A stretch of DNA of 64,000 nt from Agapetus fuscipes. Lineage: Eukaryota > Arthropoda > Insecta > Trichoptera > Glossosomatidae. Below the pieces are notes generated by a model, which saw only the letters and a list, made by a program, of their open reading frames with translations, made no database searches and had not been told where the DNA came from. The translations under genes and the position numbers were made by a program. The stretch is taken from the NCBI GenBank assembly GCA_951799405.1, contig OX637334.1:7502001-7566000 (forward strand). Direction: 5' to 3'. This document shows, piece by piece, positions 52,606-63,614 of this stretch; the first letter of the stretch is position 1; every line of letters begins with the position of its first letter.

Positions 52606-53015
52606 CTTGTACATTGTGATGTATGTCGAGGATAAGAAAGAAGTGTGCAAACACAGAACAGAGGCATATCTGCAGAGGTACTGTCCACCCCTGGTGAAAT
52701 GGCGGTTGGATCCAAGTACAATTACTAAGACAAGGCCAAAAGCATCTTAGTACTGTGCGTATGAATGAGACTTGCATCTTATGCAAAATGTACTCAACCA
52801 AGAAAAATAAAATTTGCTTTTTATTTGGTCAGGAAATGCTTAAGGTATAATGACACACCATATATATTTATACATGTTTCATAAAGGATAATTTTGTGGA
52901 CAGCTGTGTCGCTAGAATCTAAGAGCAGGGATGGTCAACTGGATCATGGCGAAAACGTTTCTTTGTTCGCATATTTTTTAAATATTTCTTCCCACTTTTA
53001 TACTCGTAATCATTA

Positions 53016-53251
53016 ACCTTAGTACGAGTTGCAATACTTGAGAAAAGTAAAGTTTACGGAAAATATTAAAGCGTGATTTCTCCCAAAATCTGCCGTTTTT
53101 GTTTCTTACACTTTATGGTCTTAGCAAAAGAGTTACAGTGATGAAAAAAATCAAGTTCAAACAAACAAAAACGGCAGATTTTGGGGGAAATCACTCTTTA
53201 ATAATTGCCGTAAACTTTACATTACTCAAGTTTTGCAACTCGTACTAAGGG
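53016..53251. mobile_element. MITE-3, about 85-bp terminal inverted repeats
   Basis: Left end CCTTAGTACGAGTTGCAATA and the complement of the right end CCTTAGTACGAGTTGCAAAA. The arms continue through GTAAAGTTTACGG and CCAAAATCTGCCGTTTTTGT. Short unique centre (TTACACTTTATGGTCTTAGC). A fragment of the centre is at 41.25 kb. No coding capacity. Confidence 0.92.
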
Positions 53252-53339
53252 TACAGGTGTATACATGGACGTAGGAAAAATGTTGTGTTTTAAAACGTCG
53301 AAAGTATTGTTTGTTTTATATGGTTAAATATTTTAAATC

Positions 53340-53495
53340 TTCCTGCGACTCGCAGGACTAATGTTAATCTGAGATTTGGGGGTTTAAGTTGTAAGTACAC
53401 ATGCAGCGATTATAAGCGTCAACTTGTACGTGTCTGCTTATGGGCATGGATTCTTAAATGTTAACACGTCTTTGCGCGATTCAGATTATAGATTC
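53340..53495 (+). mobile_element. RTE-A 3' UTR fragment
   Basis: CTAATGTTAATCTGAGATTT, GTACACATGCAGCGATTATA, GTGTCTGCTTATGGGCATG and a degraded end GCGATTCAGATTATAGATT. Confidence 0.78.
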
Positions 53496-53514
53496 TTTTA
53501 GATATGCTTGATTG

Positions 53515-53690
53515 GTAACAATGATTGACTTTCTCGGTGCAACAAAGAGCTCTGTGACATCAACAGAGAGCCCGATTTCATAAAAGTAGGAAGCTTTAAA
53601 TCAACTAATCAAATGGACGACGCCAACACCATTTGAATGAAGGTAAAACTACATACGTAGCTGAAGAACAAAGGCGATGGACAGGATTTT
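53515..53690 (+). pseudogene. non-LTR RT tail (family C)
   Basis: GCAACAAAGAGCTCTGTGAC, ATGGACGACGCCAACACC and AAGAACAAAGGCGATGGACA match in order the family C relic at 19.78-19.99 kb. Confidence 0.6.
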
Positions 53691-53870
53691 TTTCTCTATA
53701 CTTGTATACCTCTTTCAATTCATTCATATCCATCGCTTTTTTGATACATTTCCTTCTTTTACATTCGTTTTGCATGCCCATTCTTTCATAATTTCCCCAA
53801 TCTGATCCAGCCATACTTTTCTCGGTCTTCCATTTCCTTTTTTCCCTTTTGTATTTCCTTTGTATATTTC
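53690..53870 (-). pseudogene. RTE-type RT C-terminal scrap
   Basis: The minus strand reads GNGRPRKVWLDQIGEIMKEW-like codons, then CKRRKCIKKAMDMNELKEVY, equivalent to GRGRPRKEWMDQISEIANEW ... KRRACMKKVMTLEEMKEV of RTE-A. It is a diverged relative with a frameshift. Confidence 0.7.
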
Positions 53871-54021
53871 ACAGTAATAAAAAACACAGTTTTTATATTT
53901 TTTATCGTGTAAGATAAAAGATCACAATGTAAATTCCTCGACGGTAGGCTAATGATGATTGATTGGTTAAAGACTTATGGGAATCTGCAAGAAAATCATC
54001 ATTATCAACATCATCAACAGT

Positions 54022-54290
54022 AGTATAGTGTTATCGCTTCGGACTCGTAAATGGAAGGTCGTGGGTTCGAATCCCGGAGGAGCGCAAAAAATGTACCATT
54101 TATATTCAAATACTTCACTGGGTTGAAAAAACCATGAACCTTTACCAATGACCAGTCACCAAAGATCCATCTAGACTTACAGAAACTGGGTCTTGCTTGA
54201 GGATGGTCGTTTTCTATAGCGACTGTTCAAGCTCGCAGAAGGCTCTTGAGGTGTGATTCACACAGGGCTCACCAAATAAATTATCTTAAT
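54022..54290 (+). mobile_element. SINE1, nearly full length
   Basis: Head TTATCGCTTCGGACTCG and B box GGTTCGAATCCC, body CTTACAGAAACTGGGTCTTG, tail GGCTCTTGAGGTGTGATTCA then GGGCTCACCAAATAAATTAT and an AT-rich end. Confidence 0.92.
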
Positions 54291-54638
54291 ATAATTATTA
54301 ACGTCACCATCAGAAAACCTTTGCATGATCCGGTTGAGCATCCCTCCTTGCAGAGTACTTGGTTATGTAGGTTTTGCCGGGAAGAGCCGCTGTCATTCTC
54401 TGCCCTAATAACGGTCAGCGTCATGTATACACACCAGAGTGCCGGACTATTAATCATCTGAGCCCTCACCTCCACCTCCACCTCCTCTCTCCTCTCCTGT
54501 CCTCACTCCACACGCAGGCGGGTTCTATTCCAGGAAAACCTGCAATCTGGTCACTTAAATAGACTGAAAATAGCGTCAGAGCATTAAATTCAACTACTAC
54601 TCACTAACTCAAAGTCTGGCGCCGGTTCAAGTACACCA

Positions 54639-54807
54639 GGGTTGGAAGTCTCATCACCACGGAATTCCTACCTACCGAATATCGCTAATATTTTTTTGAA
54701 GACTAATCACCTGTTCACTTGCGGCCATTTTGGATTAGCAGGTCTTCGTACAAATATTACCGATATTCGGTAGGTAAGAATTACAGTGGTGATGAGACTT
54801 CCAGCCC
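54639..54807. mobile_element. MITE-4, about 67-bp terminal inverted repeats
   Basis: Left arm GGGTTGGAAGTCTCATCACC and right arm complement GGGCTGGAAGTCTCATCACC, continuing through CCTACCGAATATCGCTAATA. 169 bp, so nearly all of it is arm. Confidence 0.9.
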
Positions 54808-54809
54808 AG

Positions 54810-56010
54810 AACCTCTGAGAAGATCGATGCGCTAGGCTAACCGTTGATAATGCCCATGGAAGCCTATGGGCGAAACTGTTATAAAACCAACTAGACCATG
54901 GCTACACAGCCCGAAAAAAGTTATTATGATGTCAACTACCGGTCGTGAAAGCTTTAATCTACAATAAAGATACTGCTACGAATGTAAGGGTTTATGCCTG
55001 TGTGTTTTTGTGATTGTGTGCCTAGACTTGGTTACTTGATGTGTATATGTGTGTGTAGACGTGAGTGTTTGACACTTTGAACTGTTGGTATGTCTGGTAC
55101 TCTCTAGAAATATCCATTCTAGACGCGACTCGAACACGCAAGAATAGGCATTGGTCACATATGAATTTAAGCTGCAGTTCTGTGAAGCATGCACAGTGAT
55201 CGATTAACGCTCAAGCCGTGAAGCCGAAAAAACAGAAGTGTGATGAGTGAACCATATTATGTAATCAGCTTGTTAAAAAATAAATACTGTGAAATAAATT
55301 CAACTGCAAGCTACTAAAAGTGAACCCTGAATATATAAAATTATGTGAAGACAAAGGTACGCAAACTCCGGAGTACAAAAAAGTATCCTAAAGGAGAAGA
55401 CAAAGAATGCGTTCTGCCTGCAGACAACGTCTTGTTTTGGGAAAAGCTGCAAAGGGGATATCAATCAATGATCATGCTAAATCTTTCAAATTGTATTTAT
55501 TCTGTTACATGGAAGGTCGGACACTAATCCACAGCCTGGAGAATAAAATCCCTGGCCTTGGAAATTGTAAAATTAAAAAAAAAAGACATAAAAAATCTTA
55601 TAAAATACTGTTTAACATTAGTGTGTATAGACCTCCTTCAACAGATGCCTTCTTTTTCTCAAACAGCTTTAGTATATCAAAGCGTTTGTCTTTGACAAAG
55701 TCCCGCGATCCTTCCCTCTCTCACTTCCTCTTTTTCTACCACCGGAAGTATCGCAGAGGGCGGAAGCTGGCAACTAGATACGGAAGCGTGCGTGTGGAAG
55801 AGGGACAAAAAATATCTCATGTCGTAGAAGGTGGCGGAATAGCGCCCCTCAATAGGCGACCTTGTGACGTCATAAAATCGACAAGCCGATGTAATCCGGC
55901 TACCTACCGATTAGGCGAGAGTTTTTTGAAAATGTGAAAGCAGATTATATAGGAAAGATGGAGGTTGATCCGTTAAGATTTTAAATTTTCTTTAGACGTA
56001 TGTTTTTTAT
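54810..56010. other. unassigned; one 176-codon frame
   Basis: 55,407-55,937 (+) is open for 176 codons, with K/S/R-rich composition and ISVYRPPSTDAFFF, which loosely recalls the YRPPS motif of LINE endonucleases. No other domain evidence. 54,980-55,080 is TG-rich. Treated as non-coding. Confidence 0.25.
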
Positions 56011-56014
56011 ATCG

Positions 56015-56392
56015 TATGTTTAATAACAAGTTGGCATGAGGTTGACTCCCATACTGTAAAAATTGGTTTAGCTTTGACAATATAAGCTTCCCTGTTCAGA
56101 GAAAGTTACCAAGACTTTTAGGGTGATGTTTCTTCTTGGTGATGATGCTTCTTGACTGAGGTTAGTATGAGGCTGACCCCCGGTGCTTTTAAAAATTAGT
56201 TCACTTTTGCCAATGCCACCCCGGTTTCAGGGAAAAGCTTTAGGAGTTGTAAGGTTTATATTCATGTGAGTTTTTTTTATTTGTACGCACACATGCAGAA
56301 TGTGCAGGCGCGAACCTACATGTGTCTGTCTGTGGGCGTGCATTTAATATGTGAACATATCTTTGCAAATGAGATTATAGATTAAAGATGGA
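56015..56392 (+). mobile_element. two tandem RTE-A 3' UTR copies
   Basis: First copy 56,015-56,145 (AAGTTGGCATGAGGTTGACT) lacks its 3' end. The second, 56,155-56,392 (GAGGTTAGTATGAGGCTGAC), runs to TATCTTTGCAAATGAGATTA. Both are old. Confidence 0.8.
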
Positions 56393-56842
56393 TTGATTTC
56401 AAAAATTGTTATTTTGTAAGGCCACATGCGTCATTTTTACGTTTAACAACGTTTAAACTTAATTTGCACATGTTTTTTTTTGTAGACATGCACTAAATAA
56501 CACTAAAAAAAAACACATTTAAAATACCTCTCCCATTAATTACATGGATTTATAACGGGGCTCGTTAAAAGCATCATAAATACGTTTTGAATGACCCGTC
56601 CGCGGTTTTTCCGCGACACCAGTAATTATCCTGTGAGGACCAGGAGAGCGCTAGCTATCCCAGATTAAGGCTTCGTCCCCTTCATCCCTCCCCTTAATGT
56701 GAGCCACACGTAAAGAGGATAATATTGCACTGCTGGCTGGAAGGCTTTTTTTAAACATAAACGATATTTTAACACATTACATTAAAGCAGGTAAAAATAT
56801 GACCCAATAATTATTTAGTATAGAACTTCTTGCCACATTTTG

Positions 56843-57343
56843 TAAACAAATAATAGGTTTTTGTGTTTTTGTGTGAATCTCACCTCAAGAGCCCTCTAAT
56901 TGCTTGGTTGTCGCTGTACAAAGCACTGATTTTTTTAAGGAAGATCCAGTTGTTTTAAGGCTTTTTTTTTCAAGTGAGAGGGGAAAACCTTCAAAAGCTT
57001 CCTGCCATTGTTTCCGCCGGCAGGATTTGTGAGATTTTTACTCACTAAAAACCCCCCTCTGCATCTTGCCACACCCCAGAACTGCCGTCAAGCATGACTT
57101 TAATGTGTGGTGTGTCTTTACATGCACAGCATGTCTTCACATGTCAGTTGCGTCAATTGGCAAAACAACACTAACTACATTTTGGCGAGTCGTGTTCAGT
57201 TGGAGGCTGGATGGAGCTATGGTGACCGATCTTTGGTAAAGGTATTTTAATTTTTGAATCCAGCGAAGAGCATTTTTGAAAAATTATATTTTCCCCCACT
57301 ACTTATCGTCCGTAGCGTTAAGCACTGCACTGCGGACCGGTAT
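56843..57343 (-). mobile_element. SINE1 split by a 230-bp insertion
   Basis: Tail half 56,843-56,962 (GAATCTCACCTCAAGAGCCC, AGATCCAGTTGTTTTAAGGC). Head half 57,196-57,343 (GGTGACCGATCTTTGGTAAA, complement GCGGACCGGT). The insert 56,963-57,195 is not recognised and lies between GTTG-type words. Confidence 0.8.
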
Positions 57344-57545
57344 GGTCTAGGGGTAAGGCGTTGGTACTTAAATTAGCGTTTTGAATTCATTCGAATTCAT
57401 GATTTTGACCCTGTTTGAACAGAGGTCATTGGGTAATTATTAATTGAAAATTCATTAATATAAAATTTGATGAATTTTCTTTGATGATGAAAAAAAATTG
57501 GTTGGTGAATTGCATTCCTCCTCACAAATTTAATTCAAAGAAAAT
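57344..57545 (+). mobile_element. SINE3, second copy
   Basis: Head GGTATGGTCTAGGGGTAAGG, body TTTTGACCCTGTTTGAACAG, tail TTGGTTGGTGAATTGCATTC then CTCACAAATTTAATT. Lies back to back with the SINE1 head. Confidence 0.75.
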
Positions 57546-57549
57546 GACT

Positions 57550-57933
57550 TTTAAATTACAGATGTAAATAAGTAGTGAAACAAAAAAAAAGAAAATTTTG
57601 ACCAAACAGATATTAAAATAATAATAAAGATTGTCAAATTTAGAACAACGTAAATCAATCAAATAATTATTTAAAAGTCTACTTAAAAATGTATAAAACC
57701 ATCCGAGTATGACGGCAGCTTATATTTTTAATACAGTTAACTCTATCGCTCTGTAAGTGACAGATCTGGCAGTTTTCCTTTAACAAAACTGCCATTTCTA
57801 ATTACCCCCAATCCATCACGCTGGCGGCGGGAGTTTTTATTGGAGATGACCCTTGAGATGAGACAACCCTAGTATTTGTAAGAAAAGGTTAAAAATCAAT
57901 AGCATTGTACATTTTAAATAGTTTTGGTAAAGC
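57550..57933. other. unassigned stretch
   Basis: A 10-bp hairpin (TGGCAGTTTT/AAAACTGCCA) at about 57,773-57,800. Otherwise nothing. Confidence 0.4.
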
Positions 57934-57935
57934 GT

Positions 57936-58258
57936 AAAACGCAACTAAGCTACACATTAAGTGAAACTTCTTGCCACGTTATCCCTGAAGGGGTCGCATA
58001 TGGCGATTCGGGACCTATTTATTTTTACGAGCAAGGGGGCCGGCCTCACGCCAACGATTTCAGTTGAAGTGGAGGTTTCCCTGCTCCCAAGGGGGCTGGT
58101 TCTCATTTCTTGTGAAGGCTGAGAACCTTGCCGGTATTTACTTTGGGTTTAAAATAAGCACCGAAAAGGGAAATCATTTTTGACACCTTCGGTGAGGATC
58201 GAATTCTCGCCCTAGGCATGAAATACAAGCATTCTACCAACTGAGCCACCGACCGGAC
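57936..58258 (-). mobile_element. SINE2, full length
   Basis: Tail AAACGCAACTAAGCTACACA, body with GGGGGCCGGCCTCACGCCAA, head complement CTGAGCCACCGACCGGACT. Moderately diverged. Confidence 0.93.
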
Positions 58259-58261
58259 TTT

Positions 58262-58493
58262 TTACGAACTGGGTCGTGGCTAAAATGCAACAAATTTAAA
58301 GCAAGACCCAGTTGCTGTAAGGCTGGATGGACCTTTTGTGATCAGTCTTTGGAAAGGTAATGAATTTTTCCAGCTAAGAACATTTTTGAAAATATAAATT
58401 GTGTTTATTTTTTGTGCTCCGCCGGGGTTCGAACCCAAAACCTTCCATTTACGAGTCCGAAGCGTTAACACTAGGCTACGGACTGGTCGTCGC
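58262..58493 (-). mobile_element. SINE1, 3' tail missing
   Basis: GCAAGACCCAGTTGCTGTAA, CTCCGCCGGGGTTCGAACCC and head complement CACTAGGCTACGGACTGGTC. It follows SINE2 by 3 bp; the L2-like tail is lost at that junction. Confidence 0.88.
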
Positions 58494-58547
58494 GAAAAGT
58501 AATTTTGCAGTAATACAGCTTCTGTTCTATATTTTGATGCCCTGTAG

Positions 58548-58736
58548 CCTGAGTAGGTACGAGTTTTTTCACTTTACTCGAAGTATTGTGTATTCAAGAA
58601 AAATGTATGCGAACTTGTAAAGCACCCCTGGCAAAAAAGGTTTTGAAACTTGTTTTGCCAGAGGTGCTTTACAAGTTCACATACATTTTTCTTGAATACT
58701 CAGTACTTCGAGTAAAGTGAAAAACTCGTACTCAGG
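58548..58736. mobile_element. MITE-5, almost fully palindromic
   Basis: Left arm CCTGAGTAGGTACGAGTTTT and right arm complement CCTGAGTACGAGTTTTTCAC, matched to AAGCACCCCTGGCAAAA with few differences. The centre is only about 15 bp. CCTGTA occurs just outside both ends (58,541-58,546 and 58,739-58,744). Confidence 0.92.
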
Positions 58737-58739
58737 GTC

Positions 58740-59208
58740 CTGTATAACAATATTTGAAATGTTATGTTCGTCCTTTATTTGAACCTTCACTTTCCACTAT
58801 AATGTCGTTTGTACAAGTACGAGATTTTTTCATTACGACCACAAAAATACAATATGTCGCCCCGTAATTAAATAACCTTAATTGTTCCTACTCTTTTTCC
58901 GTTAAAGTAATGCCGGGTTTTGTGGTCACTTTGCCCCTTAGTTTCCATTACAGCCCCTCAGTGCGAATAGATTTCAGCGGTGTTATCATTTAGTCGCGTT
59001 GCTGTCCTTAACCACATCCACAGAGCTGCCCTTAACCATACCACAGAGCTGCCCTTACGTGATTACCATCTAATATGTATAGGAGGGCGACGCCTTAAGT
59101 TTTTATACACCTTAAGGGCGTATTCTGCATCCCTTGCTTTAAGTTTAAAGCGGTAGTTTTTGAAAAACAAGTAAAAGTGTTATTAATAGTCTGTTTAAAT
59201 AGTGTCGC
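58740..59208. other. unassigned stretch
   Basis: Two tandem near-copies of CACAGAGCTGCCCTTA around 59,017-59,055. Otherwise nothing. Confidence 0.4.
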
Positions 59209-59209
59209 T

Positions 59210-59310
59210 GCTATGATCGAGGGGATAAGGCGTCAGCACTCGAATTTGTGTTATTGAAACAATCACAAGTTTGGACCCCGCTTATCTACCCGCAGTATCT
59301 ACCGAATCAG
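59210..59310 (+). mobile_element. possible SINE3 head fragment
   Basis: CTATGATCGAGGGGATAAGG then CAAGTTTGGACCCCGCTTAT, resembling the SINE3 head and its GACCCTG block. Confidence 0.4.
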
Positions 59311-59848
59311 AAGTGGTGTAAGATAGTTTAGCATTTGAAAAAGAGATATTGCCAGATACGTTGTTTTGTACTAGTAAGGAATGAAAATTACGCCAAAACG
59401 CCACTTACCCGAAGTTGTGGAATTCACCATTCAATTGAGGCTATCAGGGCAATTTGGTGGCGATCGAACCCTAGCTCTCTTGCATTGAACTAAGTTTTCT
59501 ACATATATATGTTTTTTTTAAAGTAAATCGCTGTATTTTTCTGCGTTCTAAAGATGCCGAAAAAATGAAGCATTTTAAGTACGTTTTGATAATTCAGCGT
59601 TAAAGTTAGTACTAGTTGTGGGATAAGGTCGTCCCGGGTCGTCCCGCGTGACCCATCCATCAGTGACCTTTGTGCGAGCGGGATTTATGTGCGTACACAA
59701 CGCTAACGCTAAACTAGCGGGCGTGTTAGCTGGGGAAGAACGTGTTACAGCGTTCGCGTCCTGCGGAATGCCACCTGTCTGACAATGTGACGTTATGGGA
59801 TCTGGAGTGATTGTTTTAATTGTAATTTAAGTTGCTGGATATAAAAAT
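59311..59848. other. unassigned stretch
   Basis: Nothing recognised. Confidence 0.4.
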
Positions 59849-59849
59849 A

Positions 59850-60127
59850 TAAGGATGATTTATTTGGCTGCTGTTTTTGAGTCAATCATACCTCAAGAGC
59901 CCTCTGAGAGCTTGGTCGTCGCTATAAAAAGCGCCATTACTCAAACAAGACCTAGTTGATATAAGGCTGGATGGACCTTTGGTGGCCAGTCTTTGTTTTT
60001 TTAACCCAGTGAAGAGCATATTTGAAAATATAAATGGTATATTTTATATGCTCCGCTAGATATCGAACCCACGACCTTATGTACATATACGTGTCCGAAG
60101 CGTTACCACTAGATTACGGACTGGTCA
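59850..60127 (-). mobile_element. SINE1, full length
   Basis: Tail TAAGGATGATTTATTTGGCT, AATCATACCTCAAGAGCCCT, B-box region ATATCGAACCCACGACCTTA, head TTACCACTAGATTACGGACT. Confidence 0.92.
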
Positions 60128-60246
60128 ATGTCTTCACATTTCACTTGACACTCGTAAGGTAGCTGTTTGATGACTCTTAGAAAATAAAATTTGGAAGTTA
60201 AATTAACGTAGTTTGTAAATTGTAATCGGTAAACGTTAAAAAAATC

Positions 60247-60470
60247 GTATTGGAAGGTCGTGGGCTCGATTTTCGAAGGAATACAAAAAAAAACTAAACC
60301 TTAAAAAAAACTTCTTTACTGGGTTGAAAAACTCATAAGCCTGTATTAAAAACCGGTCACCAAACGTTCATCCAGCCTTACAGCAACTGGATTTGTGTTG
60401 TGTAATTGGCGCTTTCTGAAGCAACGCCCAACCTTGCACAGGGTCTTGGAGTCTTTATTCACACGAAACT
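60247..60470 (+). mobile_element. SINE1, A box missing
   Basis: Starts in the B-box region (GGAAGGTCGTGGGCTCGATT) and continues through CCAGCCTTACAGCAACTGGA to GAGTCTTTATTCACACGAAA. Confidence 0.82.
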
Positions 60471-61145
60471 GCACTTTCGCAAACTTACCTTTACGTTTCT
60501 GGTTGTGCGCGTACATAAAATTTGAATCCGTACTCCTTTTATATATTTTCAAGCTAGACTATCGATTATGAATGTGAAATATTTTTTTAATTTTGTCATT
60601 CGCAACCACAAGAGATTGTTTGTTGTTTATTGATTCTGGAATGATTCAATGAATCTTGATAATGACCTGAATATTGAAGGTCGAAAGTACTTGAGGTAGA
60701 AAATATTATTGTGAAAATAAAACTACGTTTTGGAAACAAACAATTATATTTTAAATAAAATGAATTTTCACTGTGTGAATATATAAACCCTACAAAATCT
60801 AATTCAATGATGTTAACAATAACTGCTTTCCACGCGGGTAGGAAAAATTGCGAAAAACATTTTGTTTCCAAAATGACAAAAATATAAAAATGGATTTGAT
60901 CGATTTATTTTCAGTTTGTGTTTATTATTTTAACTGCCATAACTAATACTAATATTTTGGTTCAATCAAAACCCTGCGGAATTCTCAAATTAAATCATAA
61001 CATAACTATCAGCAAATTAACGTCCATCTAGTATTGATATTTCAAAGTTTGGGTCTGCTATTTCCAACTATAGCAAAATAACAAGATAACATTTGTTGAG
61101 TCCAAAGCTCGATTCATTTGACAAGTCTAACTAAGCATAAGCCAA
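60471..61145. other. unassigned stretch
   Basis: AT-rich, nothing recognised. Confidence 0.45.
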
Positions 61146-61148
61146 CAC

Positions 61149-61344
61149 AATGAGGTCCGAGCATTCAAAATATCCTTCAGCTATGTGACGTCACCCATAG
61201 AAAATTCTCGATAATCAGAGTTTTTTTTAGCTTAAAGCATTTATTTGATACTCATAGGTCATAGATGGAAGTAAAAATTTCATATTTTTAGTAAAATATC
61301 ACTGAGATATACATACAATTACTTTTTCATGTTCCAACCTCATT
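61149..61344. mobile_element. possible small MITE
   Basis: Ends AATGAGGTC and AACCTCATT are inverted. The left half contains the block shared with 41,961-42,021 (CTATGTGACGTCACCCATAG). Confidence 0.4.
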
Positions 61345-61375
61345 ATTTCTATAGCTATATAGTTCCTTCACTTAT

Positions 61376-61862
61376 AGGTTGGTATGAAGCTTACAACTCG
61401 TAATGTAAAACATAGTTTACTTTGCCAATGTCACCTCTGCTTTAGAGAAGTTCAACAAGAGTTGAGTAGTTGATTATTATATTTCGGTTTTTATTTAGTA
61501 ACTAAGCATTCAGCATGTCGCACGTTTAATAATAAAGAGCAATAACTCAAAAAACAAGAATGTTGGGAAATCACGTTTAAAGTTCAGACACCCAGTACAA
61601 CTTGTATGGGATGAAAAAGGCGGCCGATGTTTTATCTCGGTCATATTCGTCCAAATTGAACGGCTGTCGCATTCTACCTATTCTTCTCGCATTGTTCTTG
61701 CGTTTTATTACAAAATCTCGATTTTCCCAATTTTCGAGTTATTTCTCTTTATTATTAAGCGTGCGATGTGTAAGCGATAACTTGCAGATGTCTGGTTATC
61801 GGTATGCATTTAACATGAATATTACAGATTCATATATTTTTGCAACTAAGATTATATTCTTT
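61376..61862 (+). mobile_element. RTE-A copy interrupted by MITE-1
   Basis: ATAGGTTGGTATGAAGCTTA to CTAAGCATTCAGCATGT, MITE-1, then ATGTGTAAGCGATAACTTGC to TTTTTGCAACTAAGATTATA. Confidence 0.85.
61518..61766. mobile_element. MITE-1, second copy
   Basis: Ends CGCACGTTTAATAATAAAGA and complement CGCACGCTTAATAATAAAGA, flanked by a 4-bp ATGT duplication. The interior closely matches the 4.7-kb copy (CAGTACAACTTGTATGGGAT). Ends may be off by a base or two. Confidence 0.85.
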
Positions 61863-62488
61863 TAGATTACAGGTGTTATGACATCGTAAGAAACTACAGG
61901 GTAAATGAAATTTGTTAAATTTTTCAACTTTTACTTCATTTCACTTGACAAGCATGGACCAAAATTTAACGTGTTCAATATCAGTATGCTAAAAAATCAT
62001 GTGCATATTTAATTTGCATTTGTCTAAGAAATTTACCTTAATAGCTACGATTAATTTGCAACGCGTAGCCCTTTTTACTTAATGTCGTAGAGGCTAATAT
62101 TGTATCGTTCTCGGCATCCGATCGACTTACTGGGATCTCTGGGAAGTGCTTAATTGGATCCCGTCGGGGATTACAGGTAAACAGATTTACAGTCTTAGGA
62201 CGAGCCAGTACAGGAAACGCCTCCTGCTACGATAACACGTAGACAGTCCTCGCGAATAGCGTAGCGCTTACAGCGGCTACGATCTCAAAATTGCTACGAT
62301 TCGGTAAATAAAATTGTTATTAATAAAGTAAAAATAAAACACGAAGTTGGTATTCACGAGTTGAACTATCTCCTCGAGCGTTTTCGATGCTATTACATCA
62401 TTATCAAGAGGCCATCCTTTTCTTATCTTCTAATTTAAAATGAATCTTTACAATGTTAATACACAAACTCTTAATCTTATGTTTATGT
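61863..62488. other. unassigned, with repeated GCTACGAT words
   Basis: GCTACGAT or its variants occur near 62,043, 62,228, 62,276 and 62,295, together with GTAGCG and GTAGAC words. Possibly the ends of an unidentified element. Confidence 0.3.
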
Positions 62489-62490
62489 GA

Positions 62491-62828
62491 AGTCCGGTCG
62501 ATAGCTTAGTTGGTAGAGTGCTTGCATTCTACCCCGTGAGCTCGGGTTCGAATCCCACCGAGGAGGGTGTCAGAAATAATTTCCTATTTCGGTGTTTATT
62601 TCAAACCCCATAATAAAAATACCGGCAAGGTTTACTCAGCCTTCACAAGAAATAAGTACCAGCCCCCTCGGGAGCTGGGAAACCCCCACTTCAACTGAAG
62701 TGGTTGGCGTAAGGCCGGCCCCTTACCTGTAAAAATAAATAGGTTCAACTCGCCACATGCGACCCCTTCGGAGATAACGCGGCAAGAAGTTACATTATAT
62801 GTGTAGCTTAGTTGCGTTTTTTTAGTTG
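62491..62828 (+). mobile_element. SINE2, full length with target duplication
   Basis: Head GTCCGGTCGATAGCTTAGTT, B box GGTTCGAATCCC, body with the CCACTTCAACTGAAGTGG hairpin and the ACCCCTTCGG hairpin, tail TAGCTTAGTTGCGTTTTTTT. TTATGTGAA-type sequence precedes (62,483-62,491) and follows (62,830-62,838) the element. Confidence 0.95.
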
Positions 62829-63261
62829 CATTATGTGAAAACTTCAGCAACAAAACATTATATTCTGAAAGAAATAGATATGCAGTTGGGTTCAAAATGC
62901 CAAAGCAAATAACCGAAATTGGCTACGTATAAGAATCCTAAAATATATCAATAAAGTCTTGAAAGCTGCTTTTAACAATGCAAGTTGGGCTTAGAAAATA
63001 TAAAAAAGACACTTAACACCACGCGGGTCAACGAAAGTTTGTAAAAAATATATACCTACGGGTGTGAAGAATGAAACTTTACTGGTTTGTGTACTAGCGC
63101 TGTGAAAACTGATAAATAGAGAAATAGAAGAGAAAATCAAGTCCTTTTTTTTACTGACAACACTGTTTGTTTTTTAATTATTAAGAATTTGTAGCTTTCT
63201 CATAAATGTGCTCTTCTTTTCTCAGTTCAACCCCTTCCGAAATAAGTTTTTTTTTTGAGGA

Positions 63262-63614
63262 ACGCAACGCAAACGCAAAAAAAAAAGCTCAACTAAGCTA
63301 CACATATAGTGTAACTTCTTGCCGCGTTATCCCCGAAGGGGTCGCATGTGGCGAGTTGAACCTATTTACTTTTACAGGTAAGGGGGCCGGCCTTACGCCA
63401 ACCACTTCAGTTGAAGTGTGTGTTTCCCAGCTCCCTAGGGGGCTGGTACTCATTTCTTGTGAAGGCTGAGTAAACCTTGCCGGTATTTTTATTATGGGGT
63501 TTGAAATAAACACCGAAATAGGAAATCATTTCTGACACCCTCCTCGGTGGGATTCGAACCCGAGCTCACGGGGTAGAATGCAAGCACTCTACCAACTGAG
63601 CTATCTACCGGACA
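63262..63614 (-). mobile_element. SINE2, full length
   Basis: Tail AACGCAACGCAAACGC plus an A-run, complete body, head complement CTGAGCTATCTACCGGAC. In inverted orientation to the 62.5-kb copy and nearly identical in sequence. Confidence 0.95.

Noticed and set aside
55407..55937. 176-codon plus-strand frame as a gene
   Set aside because: No domain, no splice context and low-complexity stretches; the YRPPS resemblance is too short to call an endonuclease.
62491..62563. Functional tRNA gene
   Set aside because: A and B boxes are present, but the acceptor stem does not pair and the same unit is the head of SINE2 in many copies.
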